Of a DNA stretch of 15,626 nucleotides, positions 1 through 8,666 are shown one piece after another. The translations under genes were made by a program, and so were the position numbers. Position 1 is the first letter of the stretch; each line of letters begins with the position of its first letter. The DNA is from JANQUM01 sp047630355 (GTDB taxonomy: Bacteria > Bacteroidota > Bacteroidia > Cytophagales > Spirosomataceae). The notes below the pieces were generated by a model. It did not search any database and had not been told where the DNA came from. It saw only the letters and a program-made list of their open reading frames with translations. The stretch is taken from positions 1 to 15,626 of the forward strand of contig JBLHXN010000077.1 in NCBI GenBank assembly GCA_047630355.1, in the 5' to 3' direction.

Positions 1-819
1 AAAAGCTTCGTAAAAACTAGTTACATCCTGACCGAATATTAACATCGTCACTTCGTCAAAGTCAATCCAAACATCTAGGTTCTGAAATCGTAAATCATCC
101 GGATGACGCATAATATAATGATACCCGAACTGCCGTTTAAACGCCAATTCACTTCGTTGTGAGATAGGATTACCAATAAAAACGACGAGTAAAAGAATAA
201 ATACTCCCGAAAGAATTAAGTAAACCGATGGCTTCTTCCGATACACTATAAGACCAAGGTTTACGATTACGGCAAGTCCCCACGTTAACGTATTTTCAGG
301 ACGGACATAAGCACACACAAACATCAATACGGCAACCAACGAAAGGCTCAAACTCAAATTAGACTTAGCATATTTATAAATTAGCAGAGTTCCCGCAATT
401 AAAAATACTAAAGCAAACATTGATACTTTCACACCTTGCGGGAAGTTAATAATCGAGAAGTGAAATAAAGCAGCAAAAAATAAAGCAACGACTGCTCCAC
501 ACTCGAAAAATCTCAAAAACACGTAGATGGCAAAAGTAGGAAGCGATGACAGCAATGCCATATTTAAGTAGTAAAGCGACACGCGTTCATGCTCAAAATA
601 GCTAAGAACTTTATACCATAAAGAGTAAAGAGGTCCCCAGTCCGAAGCAATACCTTCCGCAAAAAAGGTAACTCCTTGGTACATATAGTAAGCTTCGTCA
701 GACAGTTCAATATCTATACGACCTTCGAGGTTATAATCAGTAAAAATGACGATAGTTACTAAAAACAAAAAGGCGGCAAATTCTTTAAAATGGTCTTTTT
801 TTAGAGAATAAAAAGTCAC
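1..819 (-). CDS. GT-C fold membrane glycosyltransferase-like protein, N-terminal part (cut by window edge)
   Basis: An open frame of 273 codons runs off the left edge. The start is placed at GTG 819 because an in-frame TGA lies four codons upstream (TGA GTA TAT TTT GTG). The protein has a short cytoplasmic tail, a hydrophobic segment at about residues 14-27, then the sequence DEAYY at residues 41-45 and DWGPLY at 60-65, followed by many hydrophobic segments. An acidic pair just after the first membrane helix, followed by a G/P-P-L-Y stretch, is typical of GT-C glycosyltransferases of the ArnT/PMT_2 (GT39/GT83) type, which transfer sugars from polyprenyl-phosphate donors; the Asp is their usual catalytic residue. 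From this I infer a sugar transferase of the inner membrane; donor and acceptor cannot be told. It is separated from the tlpA-like gene by 238 bases holding that gene's terminator, so it is probably its own transcription unit. Family assignment is fairly firm, substrate unknown. Confidence 0.72.
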   Translation of the reverse strand, partial: MTFYSLKKDHFKEFAAFLFLVTIVIFTDYNLEGRIDIELSDEAYYMYQGVTFFAEGIASDWGPLYSLWYKVLSYFEHERVSLYYLNMALLSSLPTFAIYVFLRFFECGAVVALFFAALFHFSIINFPQGVKVSMFALVFLIAGTLLIYKYAKSNLSLSLSLVAVLMFVCAYVRPENTLTWGLAVIVNLGLIVYRKKPSVYLILSGVFILLLVVFIGNPISQRSELAFKRQFGYHYIMRHPDDLRFQNLDVWIDFDEVTMLIFGQDVTSFYEAF

Positions 820-1000
820 AAAATATACTCAGTGGTGATGTATCTTGAGCATATTCTATATTATGAGGTACAGCAGAAATGCTCATAACTTCGCTTTTTA
901 CTCGTGAGATATCAATAAACGATGGAACTTTGTTAACCCTAAAAATATCTTATTCATATGTATTTTATTTATTAAGCGGCTCAGGTGCTCTTTAAACAAA

Positions 1001-1028
1001 AATGCAAACCCATTTCAGAGTTTGCATT
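1001..1028 (-). terminator. Intrinsic terminator of the gatB-tlpA-like operon
   Basis: A perfect 9-base inverted repeat, AATGCAAAC (1001-1009) and GTTTGCATT (1020-1028), encloses a 10-base loop. Read on the minus strand, the stem is followed directly by TTTTTG and then a T/A-rich stretch, as in a Rho-independent terminator. It lies 30 bases past the stop of the tlpA-like gene. The remaining sequence up to 819 shows no clear gene and must hold the promoter of the glycosyltransferase gene. Confidence 0.8.
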
Positions 1029-1057
1029 CGATAACAATATAATACGTCTATGACTAT

Positions 1058-2233
1058 TTATTCACCTTCTATCCATTCTACCATTTCCTTGTAAACGGCA
1101 TCTGAGCTGCCCATATACCCGGTACTTTTGTGAGAAATTTTGCCTTCTGCATCAATGCAGAATTTAGCGGGAATTCCTTCAACTCCGTACGTCAAAGCAG
1201 TTTCACTACCGATATCTAACACCGGATTAAGGTAATCAAAACCACGGCGTTTAACAAATTTATCAACGGTGGCTTCCCATTCGTCTGTACTGACTCGCTC
1301 AAACGTATTCACAAACAAAAATTTAACATCGTCACGGTCTTTGTATTTATCCATGGCTTGTTTCATACCGGGAAACGACATGATACAAGGGCCGCACCAA
1401 GTAGCCCAAAAATCAATAATCACTTTCTTTCCACGCAATTCAGATAATTTTACCTGTTTCCCGTTTAAATCTACTAAGTCAAAATCTGGAGCCATTGCCC
1501 CTACTTGACCCGCACTTTTAGCATTCATTTGCTGAACAAATAACTTAGCGAAGTAATGATCTTTTCCTTCTTTTTCCACTCGACTTGCCAAGTCAACCAA
1601 GTACTCAACATCTAATTCAGGATTCAAGAAATTATTAGCCGCAATAATACCAGCTAACGACGTTCCGAGTTCATTAATCATTGGCTTGATAGTTACCCGA
1701 TGAGCATCATTTATTGTTTGAAACTGACCCCGTAATTCTGTTTGGCGTTTGGCATTCGCTTTTTGAAAATCGGCTTCTAAAGCTGTTCGCTGCTGTGCAA
1801 AAGACTGCACCTCAGCCGCTACTTCGTTAAACTTATCTATCGTCTTCGATCCTTCTATTTTATAAGAAGGAACACCTTGTGTGGGCATTATTCCGTCTGC
1901 GGTGACTTTCAGGTTTTCGCCACCTTCCAGTATTAGTCCGATAATTTGCTCATTATTGATATTTAGTTGATAAATACCAGGCTGATCAATGGAGAAATCA
2001 AACGCAAATTTATTCCCTTTTACTTCCGCCGAATCAATTTTCTGAGCAAGGTTACGCTCATTCATTCGTTCGAGAAAAACAGTTCCAGTTACGTCCTTTG
2101 TTAAGGTTGCATTGATTTTTACGGGCATTTTCTGAGATGCAGTAGTTTCTGCACTTTTCGTTTCAGCCGTTGCTTGTGAGTTACACGAAAGCGTGGTAAT
2201 GGCAAAAAGTATCCCTAAAGTTATCTTTAACAT
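1058..2233 (-). CDS. TlpA-like thiol-disulfide lipoprotein with thioredoxin fold
   Basis: A 391-residue lipoprotein. The N-terminus is a short signal peptide ending in a lipobox (TLSC, lipidated Cys17). Residues ~38-125 form a beta-rich region like the DUF4369 domain often found before Bacteroidota thioredoxins, and ~135-240 are charged and helical. A thioredoxin/AhpC-TSA domain spans ~245-391, with the active site WATWCGPC (Cys280 and Cys283) and the cis-Pro loop GIPA (Pro355). Proteins of this type are periplasmic thiol-disulfide oxidoreductases, often linked to cytochrome maturation or oxidative-stress repair; the client here is unknown. The ATG at 2233 lies 11 bases after the gatB stop, so the two genes are almost surely co-transcribed. 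A strong terminator follows. Nothing seems broken. The identity as a TlpA-like thioredoxin lipoprotein is secure; the physiological role is inference. Confidence 0.92.
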   Translation of the reverse strand: MLKITLGILFAITTLSCNSQATAETKSAETTASQKMPVKINATLTKDVTGTVFLERMNERNLAQKIDSAEVKGNKFAFDFSIDQPGIYQLNINNEQIIGLILEGGENLKVTADGIMPTQGVPSYKIEGSKTIDKFNEVAAEVQSFAQQRTALEADFQKANAKRQTELRGQFQTINDAHRVTIKPMINELGTSLAGIIAANNFLNPELDVEYLVDLASRVEKEGKDHYFAKLFVQQMNAKSAGQVGAMAPDFDLVDLNGKQVKLSELRGKKVIIDFWATWCGPCIMSFPGMKQAMDKYKDRDDVKFLFVNTFERVSTDEWEATVDKFVKRRGFDYLNPVLDIGSETALTYGVEGIPAKFCIDAEGKISHKSTGYMGSSDAVYKEMVEWIEGE

Positions 2234-2244
2234 GTAGTAATTAT

Positions 2245-3690
2245 TTATTGTAAACTTTTAATCAGCAATTCATTGACCTTTTTGGGGTCGGCAGCTCCTT
2301 TTGAAGCTTGCATAACCTGACCCACAAACATACCCAATAGTCCCTTTTTTCCTTTTTTATAAGCGGTTACTTTACTGGCATTGCGGGAGAGCACTTCATC
2401 TATCAATACTTGTAACGTTCCGCTATCGCTTTGTTGTATTAACTGATAGTCATTTGCCAACATTTCGGCGGATTTACCAGGATTTTTGATTACCAACAGT
2501 AATAACTGTTGCGTTGCGGCGGTACTACTAACTTTTTTGATAGCAACTAAATTAATAATGCCCGCCAGACGCTCCGGCGTAACTGTAAAACCATCCAGTG
2601 TTAATTTATTATCGGATAAATAACCCCAAACTGTTGAAATTATCCATTTTGCAGTCAACTGCTTTTCCTTGGTAAATTGAATCGTGGCTTCGTAATAATC
2701 TGCCCACTCCTTGTCTTCAATAAGTGTAGCGGCGTGTTCTGGTGAAAGTCCGTAAACATTTACGAATTTGGGAAATAAGGTCTCAGGCAGAGCCGGCATA
2801 CTTGCCTTTATATTAGCCAAATACTCATCAGACAAGTGGATTGGGGCTAAATCTGGCTCGGGAAAATAACGGTAATCGTTCATGGTCTCTTTTACCCGCA
2901 TTCCGTAAGTTTCGCCGTTGTCAGCGTTAAATTTACGGGTTTCCTGAATAATCGTTTCGTTGGTATCCAGCATCTTTGTTTGCCGCTTAATCTCAAATTC
3001 AACCGCCCGTTGCAGGTTACGGATTGAGTTCATATTCTTTATTTCAACCTTCGTTCCGAGTTCTTCCTGCCCTTCCGGACGAAGCGAAATATTCAAATCA
3101 GCACGCATGGAGCCTTCTTCCATATTTCCGTCGCAGATACCTAAGTACCGCACCATTCTTCGAACTTCGTTCAAATACGCCCCGGCTTCTTCCCCGCTTG
3201 AAATGCACGGATCAGAAACAATTTCAATCAGCGGCGTTCCCGCCCGATTGAAATCTAAATAGGTATCGGTTTTACTTAAATCGTGAATGGATTTCCCTGC
3301 ATCTTCCTCTAAGTGGATTTGATGAAGCTGAATAGTGTGTTCACGAAATTCCTTTCCTTCCCGTAACCTAATTTTCACACCACCACCCACGCAAATCGGA
3401 AATTTATCCTGCGAGGTCTGATAGCCTTTCGGCGAATCGGCGTAGAAGTAGTTTTTACGGTCAAAAAACGTGAATTGGTTAATTTTGCAACCGCAAGCAA
3501 GTCCCATTTTTACGGTATATTCTACCGCTTTCTCGTTTGTTTTAGGCAAAACACCCGGATGGGCAAGCGTAAGCACGCTAATATTTGTGTTCGGTTCGTC
3601 ACCAAAACGGTTTACGTCGCTGGCAAAAAGCTTGCTTTCCGTGGCTAACTGACAATGGATTTCGAGACCGATTACTACTTCGTAGTTCAT
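2245..3690 (-). CDS. gatB: Aspartyl/glutamyl-tRNA(Asn/Gln) amidotransferase subunit B
   Basis: 481 residues, the normal length for GatB. The start MNYEVVIGLEIHCQL is the canonical N-terminus. Further family motifs are FFDRKNYFYADSPKGYQTSQ (75-94), HLEEDAGK (126-133), DFNRAGTPLIEIVSDP (146-161) and GNMEEGSMRADLNIS (188-202), which form the kinase/transamidase core. The last ~150 residues are the helical GatB/YqeY-type tail that binds tRNA. GatB works in the cytoplasm with GatA and GatC, activating misacylated Glu-tRNA(Gln) or Asp-tRNA(Asn) and converting it to the correct aminoacyl-tRNA with ammonia from GatA. GatA and GatC are not in the window. It is first in an operon with the TlpA-like gene 11 bases downstream. 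A TACCTTTG promoter element lies ~66 bases upstream. All features are intact. Confidence 0.98.
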   Translation of the reverse strand: MNYEVVIGLEIHCQLATESKLFASDVNRFGDEPNTNISVLTLAHPGVLPKTNEKAVEYTVKMGLACGCKINQFTFFDRKNYFYADSPKGYQTSQDKFPICVGGGVKIRLREGKEFREHTIQLHQIHLEEDAGKSIHDLSKTDTYLDFNRAGTPLIEIVSDPCISSGEEAGAYLNEVRRMVRYLGICDGNMEEGSMRADLNISLRPEGQEELGTKVEIKNMNSIRNLQRAVEFEIKRQTKMLDTNETIIQETRKFNADNGETYGMRVKETMNDYRYFPEPDLAPIHLSDEYLANIKASMPALPETLFPKFVNVYGLSPEHAATLIEDKEWADYYEATIQFTKEKQLTAKWIISTVWGYLSDNKLTLDGFTVTPERLAGIINLVAIKKVSSTAATQQLLLLVIKNPGKSAEMLANDYQLIQQSDSGTLQVLIDEVLSRNASKVTAYKKGKKGLLGMFVGQVMQASKGAADPKKVNELLIKSLQ

Positions 3691-3755
3691 TTACTGATAA
3701 TTAGAAAAATGACAGACGGAATTAAAACTACGTTCTGCCAATTAAAAATACCCGG

Positions 3756-3763
3756 CAAAGGTA
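3756..3763 (-). promoter_or_regulatory. Candidate -7 promoter element for gatB
   Basis: On the minus strand this reads TACCTTTG, an exact match to the Bacteroidota -7 consensus TAnnTTTG, 66 bases upstream of the gatB ATG. A TTTTTG lies only 12 bases further upstream, closer than the usual ~19-base spacing, so the -33 element is uncertain. The 131 bases between gatB and the broken ligase gene must hold both divergent promoters. Confidence 0.45.
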
Positions 3764-3821
3764 AGGATAAGGCTGCAAAAAGTTATTTTTCAATTAGATT
3801 AATCCGAACCAAACCTTTGTT

Positions 3822-5586
3822 ATGCAGAAAATCAGTGCTTTTATTACGGAGAATAAGTTCTCAGCCACCGCTACGGGTGAGCTGAGAAACAAATACATTG
3901 ATGAATTTCTGCACATCTGCGTACTTTCAAATTTAAACATAAAAGCATCCCGAATCGCTTTTTGGCACCGCGAACCGGAAGAAAAATTTACCGAAAATAT
4001 TCCACCGGAAACCGCCTTTATTTTATACGATAAAGCAAAATTAAAGACGTTTTTGCCACCGACGCCTTCGCAGTAAAACCAAATTTTTGTTCACTGCAAT
4101 CATTCAAGTTACTGATTCACAGCAACTTAAATGATTTACTTATTTTTTCAGAAGTAAATGCACTGAACATCAATAAAGCTATTGAGTATTTCAAGTAGAA
4201 ATCAGATGATCTACCTGCTGATAATCAGAATATTTTCAGGTTATTGCCCGCCCAAATTGGAATATTACAAAACAAACAACTGATGTTCAAAAACAATGCT
4301 TATTTTCCAACAAACACCCCACGACTAACTGATAATCAAATAGTTAATGAATTCAGAAAAACCTTTAAAAATGCTGTTTCGCAGCGTAAAACTAATGACG
4401 TTTCAGCAGCGAATCTTAGTGGCGGTTTAGATTCTTCTTCCGTAGTAGAAGTATTATCATTACAGATAAACCGTAAGCTTTCAACCATTTATTTCGATGC
4501 CCAAAAACCAGACGCTGACGAGCGGGATTTTGCACGAAGTGTCGTAGAAAAATATCAAACGAATTATAAAGAAGTAACCGCACCGAAATCATTATTTAAG
4601 TCGCTAACTCGTTTAACCGAAAAAATTGCTCAGCCCGACCCCAGAGTACTTCCATCTTTTATTCACGAAGTCATTTTTGAAGAAATTGAAAAGACTAACG
4701 CAAAACGTTTGTTCTCAGGACACGGCGGCGACAACGTTACTAGATACGGTTTCGAGTTTCTCGATAATTTATTTCACTTAAAACAATGGAAAAAACTCAA
4801 AGAAGAAAGAAGTAAATACGACGAACTTCGACAAAACGACGAACCAATTATCAAGTCCATTTTTAAGCTAAATATTAAAAAATCATTTCAACAAAAAGAG
4901 TTTTGGAATGCTTTGAAACTTACATTTATCTGTTTGTTTTATTTCGGAACAATGCCACTACCAGACAAATGTATTAATTTTAAAAACAAACGAACTCAAC
5001 TGATTGGTTATGAGCAATTTGAAAGTAATTTACTTAAAGTTAATTCTATAGAAAAGGCTTCTGCTTATCAAATTTTCGAAGCCGCCAACGTTCCTATAAC
5101 ATTTACCCAAAATCAGCAAAAGCACGTAGGTTTCAGTTTTATTCGTCTAGCTATTAATGGTAACTAAGTACGTTAGGACATTGGCGAGATGTTGGCGTAT
5201 CGTTTCCGTTTTTTGACCGGGAATTACTCAGCGTTTCGGTTCAGGCAACGGAAGAACAGAAATTTGGCAACGGATATTTACGCGGAACGCTGCGGGGTGC
5301 ATTAGCTGACTATTTACCAGTCGATGTAAAAAACAGAACCACAAAGGCGGATTTTACTTCTGCTGCATTAACCTACTTTGAGTTACTTCACGACGATTTT
5401 AGAAGGACGTTCCCGCTCAATCACGAATTGTGGAATGTTGTAAATCCACGTACCTTTAAAAAGTTAGTTGACGTTATTTTGGGCGATGAATATACGGATT
5501 CACAAAAGGTAAAATATACCTGGTTAGGAATGCGGGTTATCAATTTTGGAATTTGGTTGAATCAACAAAAATTGAATAATGAATAA
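3822..5586 (+). pseudogene. Broken asparagine-synthetase-like / lasso-cyclase-like amide ligase
   Basis: Three pieces in three reading frames align in order to one asparagine synthetase family protein. The first (3822-~4050) starts at ATG and ends in an ILYDKAKLKTF motif. A one-base loss in the T run at 4050-4054 shifts into the next frame, which continues ATDAFAVKPN, the 'ARDRFGIKPLYY'-like end of a class II glutamine amidotransferase domain. A TAG at 4196-4198 interrupts this frame. Past it lie the ATP-pyrophosphatase loop SGGLDSSSV (from 4418) and SGHGGD (around 4717-4734). The frame then stops at 5165-5167, and the C-terminal part resumes in a third frame (from ~5164, FPFFDREL ... KADF) to TAA 5584-5586. 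Met-Gln-Lys replaces Met-Cys-Gly at the start, so the glutaminase nucleophile is missing, and the amidotransferase domain is short, perhaps from an internal deletion. Intact relatives make amide bonds, for example in lasso peptides; no precursor or partner genes lie nearby. Confidence 0.88.
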
Positions 5587-6376
5587 AATGAGCATTTTGG
5601 ATAAATATCTGGAACGAAATGGGTCGTCCCGAAGGGACTTTAGAAATCTTTTTTCAATCTTTTATTCTACCAAAAGATTGCACCGCTGGTGCTTTACTAT
5701 TTCTGACGATAACTTTTTTAGTCTTAAAACAGCTTGTCAGTTGTGTTCTTTTATAAGTTTATCCTTTTTACTTTCCTGCGAAACAGATTTACCTGACAAA
5801 GTTACGCTTACTTTTAATTTAGAAGAGAAATCCGAAGCCATTTATAACGTTTCAGAAACAAACTACGCTATTAACAATGAGCCAGTTACGGACAATTATT
5901 TCATTCGGGAAACGGTGGTAGAAATTGAGGAGAAAGTAAACGAAAAAACCTACACAATGGAACGCTACCGCCGGCCAAATGCGACTTCCCAATGGCGAAT
6001 TGAGAGGGTTTACAAATTAAAGCAAACACCCGCCGAATTGATAGAAATTGGAGAATCGCCGGAAGTTAGGTTGACATTCCCGATTAGTGAAAACGCGGGT
6101 TTTGACAAAAACCGCTACAACGCCAATGGCGAATTAAAGGTATTTTACCTGAACACAAATAAGAGTTTAGGTGAGTTCCCTACCACCTATTCCGTTTACG
6201 AAGCGAACGATTCTACGTTGATAAATCTGAAAAGAATCTACGATGTTTATTCACCAACTGACGGATTGGTTTACAAAGAAATTACTGATTATAATTACTG
6301 TCAATCTTCTTCAAGTTGCATCGGAACGGGTGAAATCTCGTTCGGCAAACAAGTGATTTGGCGACGGGTGAGATAG
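5579..6376 (+). CDS. Hypothetical lipoprotein with repeat-derived N-terminus
   Basis: The longest frame starts at ATG 5579 (another ATG at 5588) and gives 265 residues. Function not recognised. Residues ~45-67 look like a lipoprotein signal peptide (FFSLKT, a hydrophobic stretch, then the lipobox LLSC with Cys67), followed by a ~198-residue soluble, beta-rich part with acidic and aromatic residues and a terminal cluster rich in Ser and Cys (CQSSSSC). The ~44 residues before the signal peptide are odd: codons ~16-38 coincide with the palindromic repeat at 5626-5692. I infer that the original start, just before NFFSLKT, was lost or replaced when the repeat arrived, and no ATG remains near it. 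The gene overlaps the end of the broken ligase by 8 bases and converges on the oxidoreductase, with only 4 bases between their stops. Whether a lipoprotein is still exported from this start is doubtful. Confidence 0.6.
   Translation: MNKMSILDKYLERNGSSRRDFRNLFSIFYSTKRLHRWCFTISDDNFFSLKTACQLCSFISLSFLLSCETDLPDKVTLTFNLEEKSEAIYNVSETNYAINNEPVTDNYFIRETVVEIEEKVNEKTYTMERYRRPNATSQWRIERVYKLKQTPAELIEIGESPEVRLTFPISENAGFDKNRYNANGELKVFYLNTNKSLGEFPTTYSVYEANDSTLINLKRIYDVYSPTDGLVYKEITDYNYCQSSSSCIGTGEISFGKQVIWRRVR
5626..5692. repeat. REP-like dispersed palindromic element (three hairpins)
   Basis: Three perfect small inverted repeats lie in tandem: GTCCC-GAA-GGGAC (5626-5638), CAATCTTTT (5655-5663) with AAAAGATTG (5672-5680), and GCACC-GCT-GGTGC (5680-5692). 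The central loop contains TTCTACC. I know this arrangement (CCGAAGGG hairpin, 'CTACCAAA' linker, 'GCACC..GGTGC' hairpin) from interspersed repeats in Bacteroidota genomes, but only one copy is visible here, so its dispersed nature is inference. Confidence 0.65.
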
Positions 6377-6380
6377 CGTT

Positions 6381-8666
6381 TTACTGCTTCTCCACCTTCA
6401 CAATTACCGATTTGGAAGTGGGCGTATTGCTTTCTTCCGCAACGCACTGAATAGGAATGAGTGGATTTGACTCAGGATAATACGTAGCGATGCAACCAAC
6501 CGGAATGCTGTAAGGAACTACTTTAAAGTTTTGAATGCTTCGCTTTTTTTCGTCGTAATAACTCGAAATATCAACTACTTCGTAATTTGACAAGTTGAAT
6601 TTCTCAATATCTTTCTCGTTCATAAAAACGACGCGTCTTTCGTTAAAAACTCCACGATAACGGTCATCAAAACCGTAGATTGTTGTGTTGAATTGATCGT
6701 GACTACGAAGCGTCATCATCAATAATTCGTCGTCTTTTACCTGAATCGGATTCCATTTATTTACCGTGAATTTTGCTTTCCCCGTGTCGGTCGGAAACGT
6801 GCCGTAACGAGGCTTGTTAGGCAATTCAAACCCATTATCTTCCCGAACGCGGGCATTCATTTCTTCGCAGCCTTTCACCGTTTTCGCAATAAAATCCCGA
6901 ATGATATCGTAGTCCTGTACCATTCCGAGCCAGTTCACTTTAGTAGTGCTACCAAACATCTTGTGTCCGAGATTAGCAATAATGGCGGGTTCACTCATCA
7001 AATCTTTAGAAGGTGGACTTAGCTTCCCTTCGGTTGTTTGTACCATACCCGTGCTATTTTCAGTGGTTAATAGCTGACTTTTCTTAGCCTGAATGTCTCT
7101 ATCTGTCCTGCCCAAGCATGGCAAGATCAACGCTTTTTTTCCGTGAATAAAATGGCTACGATTCAATTTTGTAGAAACCTGAACGGTCAAATTACATTTT
7201 TGCAAAGCCTCAGCGGTATATTCCGTATCGGGCGTAGCGGAAAGGAAATTACCGCCCAATGCCATGAAGACTTTCGCTTTGCCGGAATGCATTGCTTTGA
7301 TAGATTCTACCACGTCAAGACCTTCTTCCTTCGGTGGTTCAAAACCAAAGTATTCTTCAATTTTTTCGGCGAGATCGTCTTTCATTTTGTGAAAAATTCC
7401 CATCGTGCGGTCGCCTTGTACATTGGAGTGACCACGAACCGGAAACGTTCCGGCACCCGGCTTACCGATGCTGCCGCGAAGCAGCAATAAATTCACTACT
7501 TCTTTGATGGTCGGCACTGAATTCTTGTGCTGCGTCAGACCCATTGCCCAGCAAATGATTATTTTTTTACGCTCCTCAATCATTTTCGCCAATTCCCGAA
7601 TTTGCGAAGTTTCCACGCCACAATCAGCCGATAATTGTTCGAGTGAGTAATTGTCTAAGTCAGAAATCATTTCGGCGTAGCCCTGAGTTTTTAACTGGAT
7701 AAAATCGAAATCAAAAATACTGCCGGGACGTTTCAACTCTTCCTCCCATAAAACCTTCAGGAGAGCTTTCATCAAAGCCATATCACTGTTGATACGAATC
7801 TGCAAATACATATCCGCCAAATCAATGCCTTTTAGCATTCCTTTAACCGTTTGTGGATTCTTAAAACCCGTCAAACCCGTTTCAACCAGTGGATTAATCG
7901 CGACTATTTTACCACCCTTCTGCTTCGCTTTTTCCAACGCCGTGAGCATTCGCGGAGCGTTTGTTCCGGGATTTTGCCCCATGATAATGATAAGTTCGGC
8001 ATTTTCTAAATCATTTAAGGTAGTCGAGCCCTTCCCAATACCAAGCGTTTCGCCCAACGCAACTCCACTTGATTCGTGGCACATATTGGAGCAGTCGGGC
8101 ATATTATTTGTTCCGAATTGTCGGACAAATAGTTGATATAAATACGCTGCCTCATTACTCGACCGACCAGAGGTATAAAAAACTGCTTCATCAGGAGAAT
8201 TGAGGGCTTTTAGTTCTTGGGCAATGAGGTCAAAGGCACCGTCCCACGATATTTTTTCGTAGTGCGTTCCGCCTTCGTTTAATACCATTGGGTGCGTTAA
8301 GCGTCCCTGCTGTCCCATCCAGAAATCAGATTGCCGTGCCATTTCTTCCACCGAATAGCGTTGAAAATGCACACTTCCAACTTTACGGGAGGTGGCTTCT
8401 TCCGCAATCGCTTTTGCTCCGCTTTCGCAGTACTCCGCAATTGCCGAGCGGTCTTTTACGTCAGGGTCCGGCCAGGCACAACTCGGACAGTCAATTCCGC
8501 CTTGTTGATTCAATTTCAATAACGCCACCGACCCACGAATGGGCGGCATGGAAGTGAAAACGTGTTTGATACTTTGGAGAACTGCGATTGCACCAACGGC
8601 TTTATCGGCGGTATTGGTTTCGTGTTTGAGTTCGCGAAGTTCGGCGGGAGTTTGGGCTAAAGACAT
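6381..8666 (-). CDS. FdhF/YdeP-family molybdopterin-dependent oxidoreductase
   Basis: 761 residues, close to E. coli YdeP. N-terminal motif GGIDCPSCAWPDP with Cys60 and Cys63 is the family signature. The molybdopterin oxidoreductase core follows with YTSGRSSNEAAY, the cofactor-near stretch DCSNMCHESSG (191-201) and GQNPGTNAPRM (230-240). The middle has RGHSNVQGDRTMG, and the C-terminal dinucleotide-binding domain has LRSHDQFNTTIYGFDDRYRG. The family is formate-dehydrogenase-alpha-like and cytoplasmic (no Tat signal is seen); it binds a bis-MGD molybdenum cofactor. The natural substrate is not established; in E. coli YdeP is tied to acid resistance. No electron-transfer subunit, FdhD or cofactor gene lies next to it, so it stands alone here. 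The start ATG at 8666 fits the family N-terminus, and the gene appears intact. Family very certain, substrate unknown. Confidence 0.95.
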   Translation of the reverse strand: MSLAQTPAELRELKHETNTADKAVGAIAVLQSIKHVFTSMPPIRGSVALLKLNQQGGIDCPSCAWPDPDVKDRSAIAEYCESGAKAIAEEATSRKVGSVHFQRYSVEEMARQSDFWMGQQGRLTHPMVLNEGGTHYEKISWDGAFDLIAQELKALNSPDEAVFYTSGRSSNEAAYLYQLFVRQFGTNNMPDCSNMCHESSGVALGETLGIGKGSTTLNDLENAELIIIMGQNPGTNAPRMLTALEKAKQKGGKIVAINPLVETGLTGFKNPQTVKGMLKGIDLADMYLQIRINSDMALMKALLKVLWEEELKRPGSIFDFDFIQLKTQGYAEMISDLDNYSLEQLSADCGVETSQIRELAKMIEERKKIIICWAMGLTQHKNSVPTIKEVVNLLLLRGSIGKPGAGTFPVRGHSNVQGDRTMGIFHKMKDDLAEKIEEYFGFEPPKEEGLDVVESIKAMHSGKAKVFMALGGNFLSATPDTEYTAEALQKCNLTVQVSTKLNRSHFIHGKKALILPCLGRTDRDIQAKKSQLLTTENSTGMVQTTEGKLSPPSKDLMSEPAIIANLGHKMFGSTTKVNWLGMVQDYDIIRDFIAKTVKGCEEMNARVREDNGFELPNKPRYGTFPTDTGKAKFTVNKWNPIQVKDDELLMMTLRSHDQFNTTIYGFDDRYRGVFNERRVVFMNEKDIEKFNLSNYEVVDISSYYDEKKRSIQNFKVVPYSIPVGCIATYYPESNPLIPIQCVAEESNTPTSKSVIVKVEKQ

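Noticed and set aside
820..900. A 33-codon minus-strand frame (MSISAVPHNIEYAQDTSPLS...) overlapping the glycosyltransferase start in another frame
   Set aside because: It is short, ends inside the glycosyltransferase gene, and shows no recognisable motif; an in-frame link to the glycosyltransferase would need a frameshift that nothing else supports.
2960..3262. Opposite-strand open frames inside gatB, the tlpA-like gene, the oxidoreductase (for example 7143-7490, 7789-8136, 8288-8736) and the protease
   Set aside because: They lie wholly inside strongly supported genes on the other strand, have no recognisable motifs, and read as antisense translation.
3822..5586. A functional RiPP (lasso peptide) cluster
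   Set aside because: The ligase is broken in three places and no precursor, leader protease, recognition element or exporter gene is in the window.
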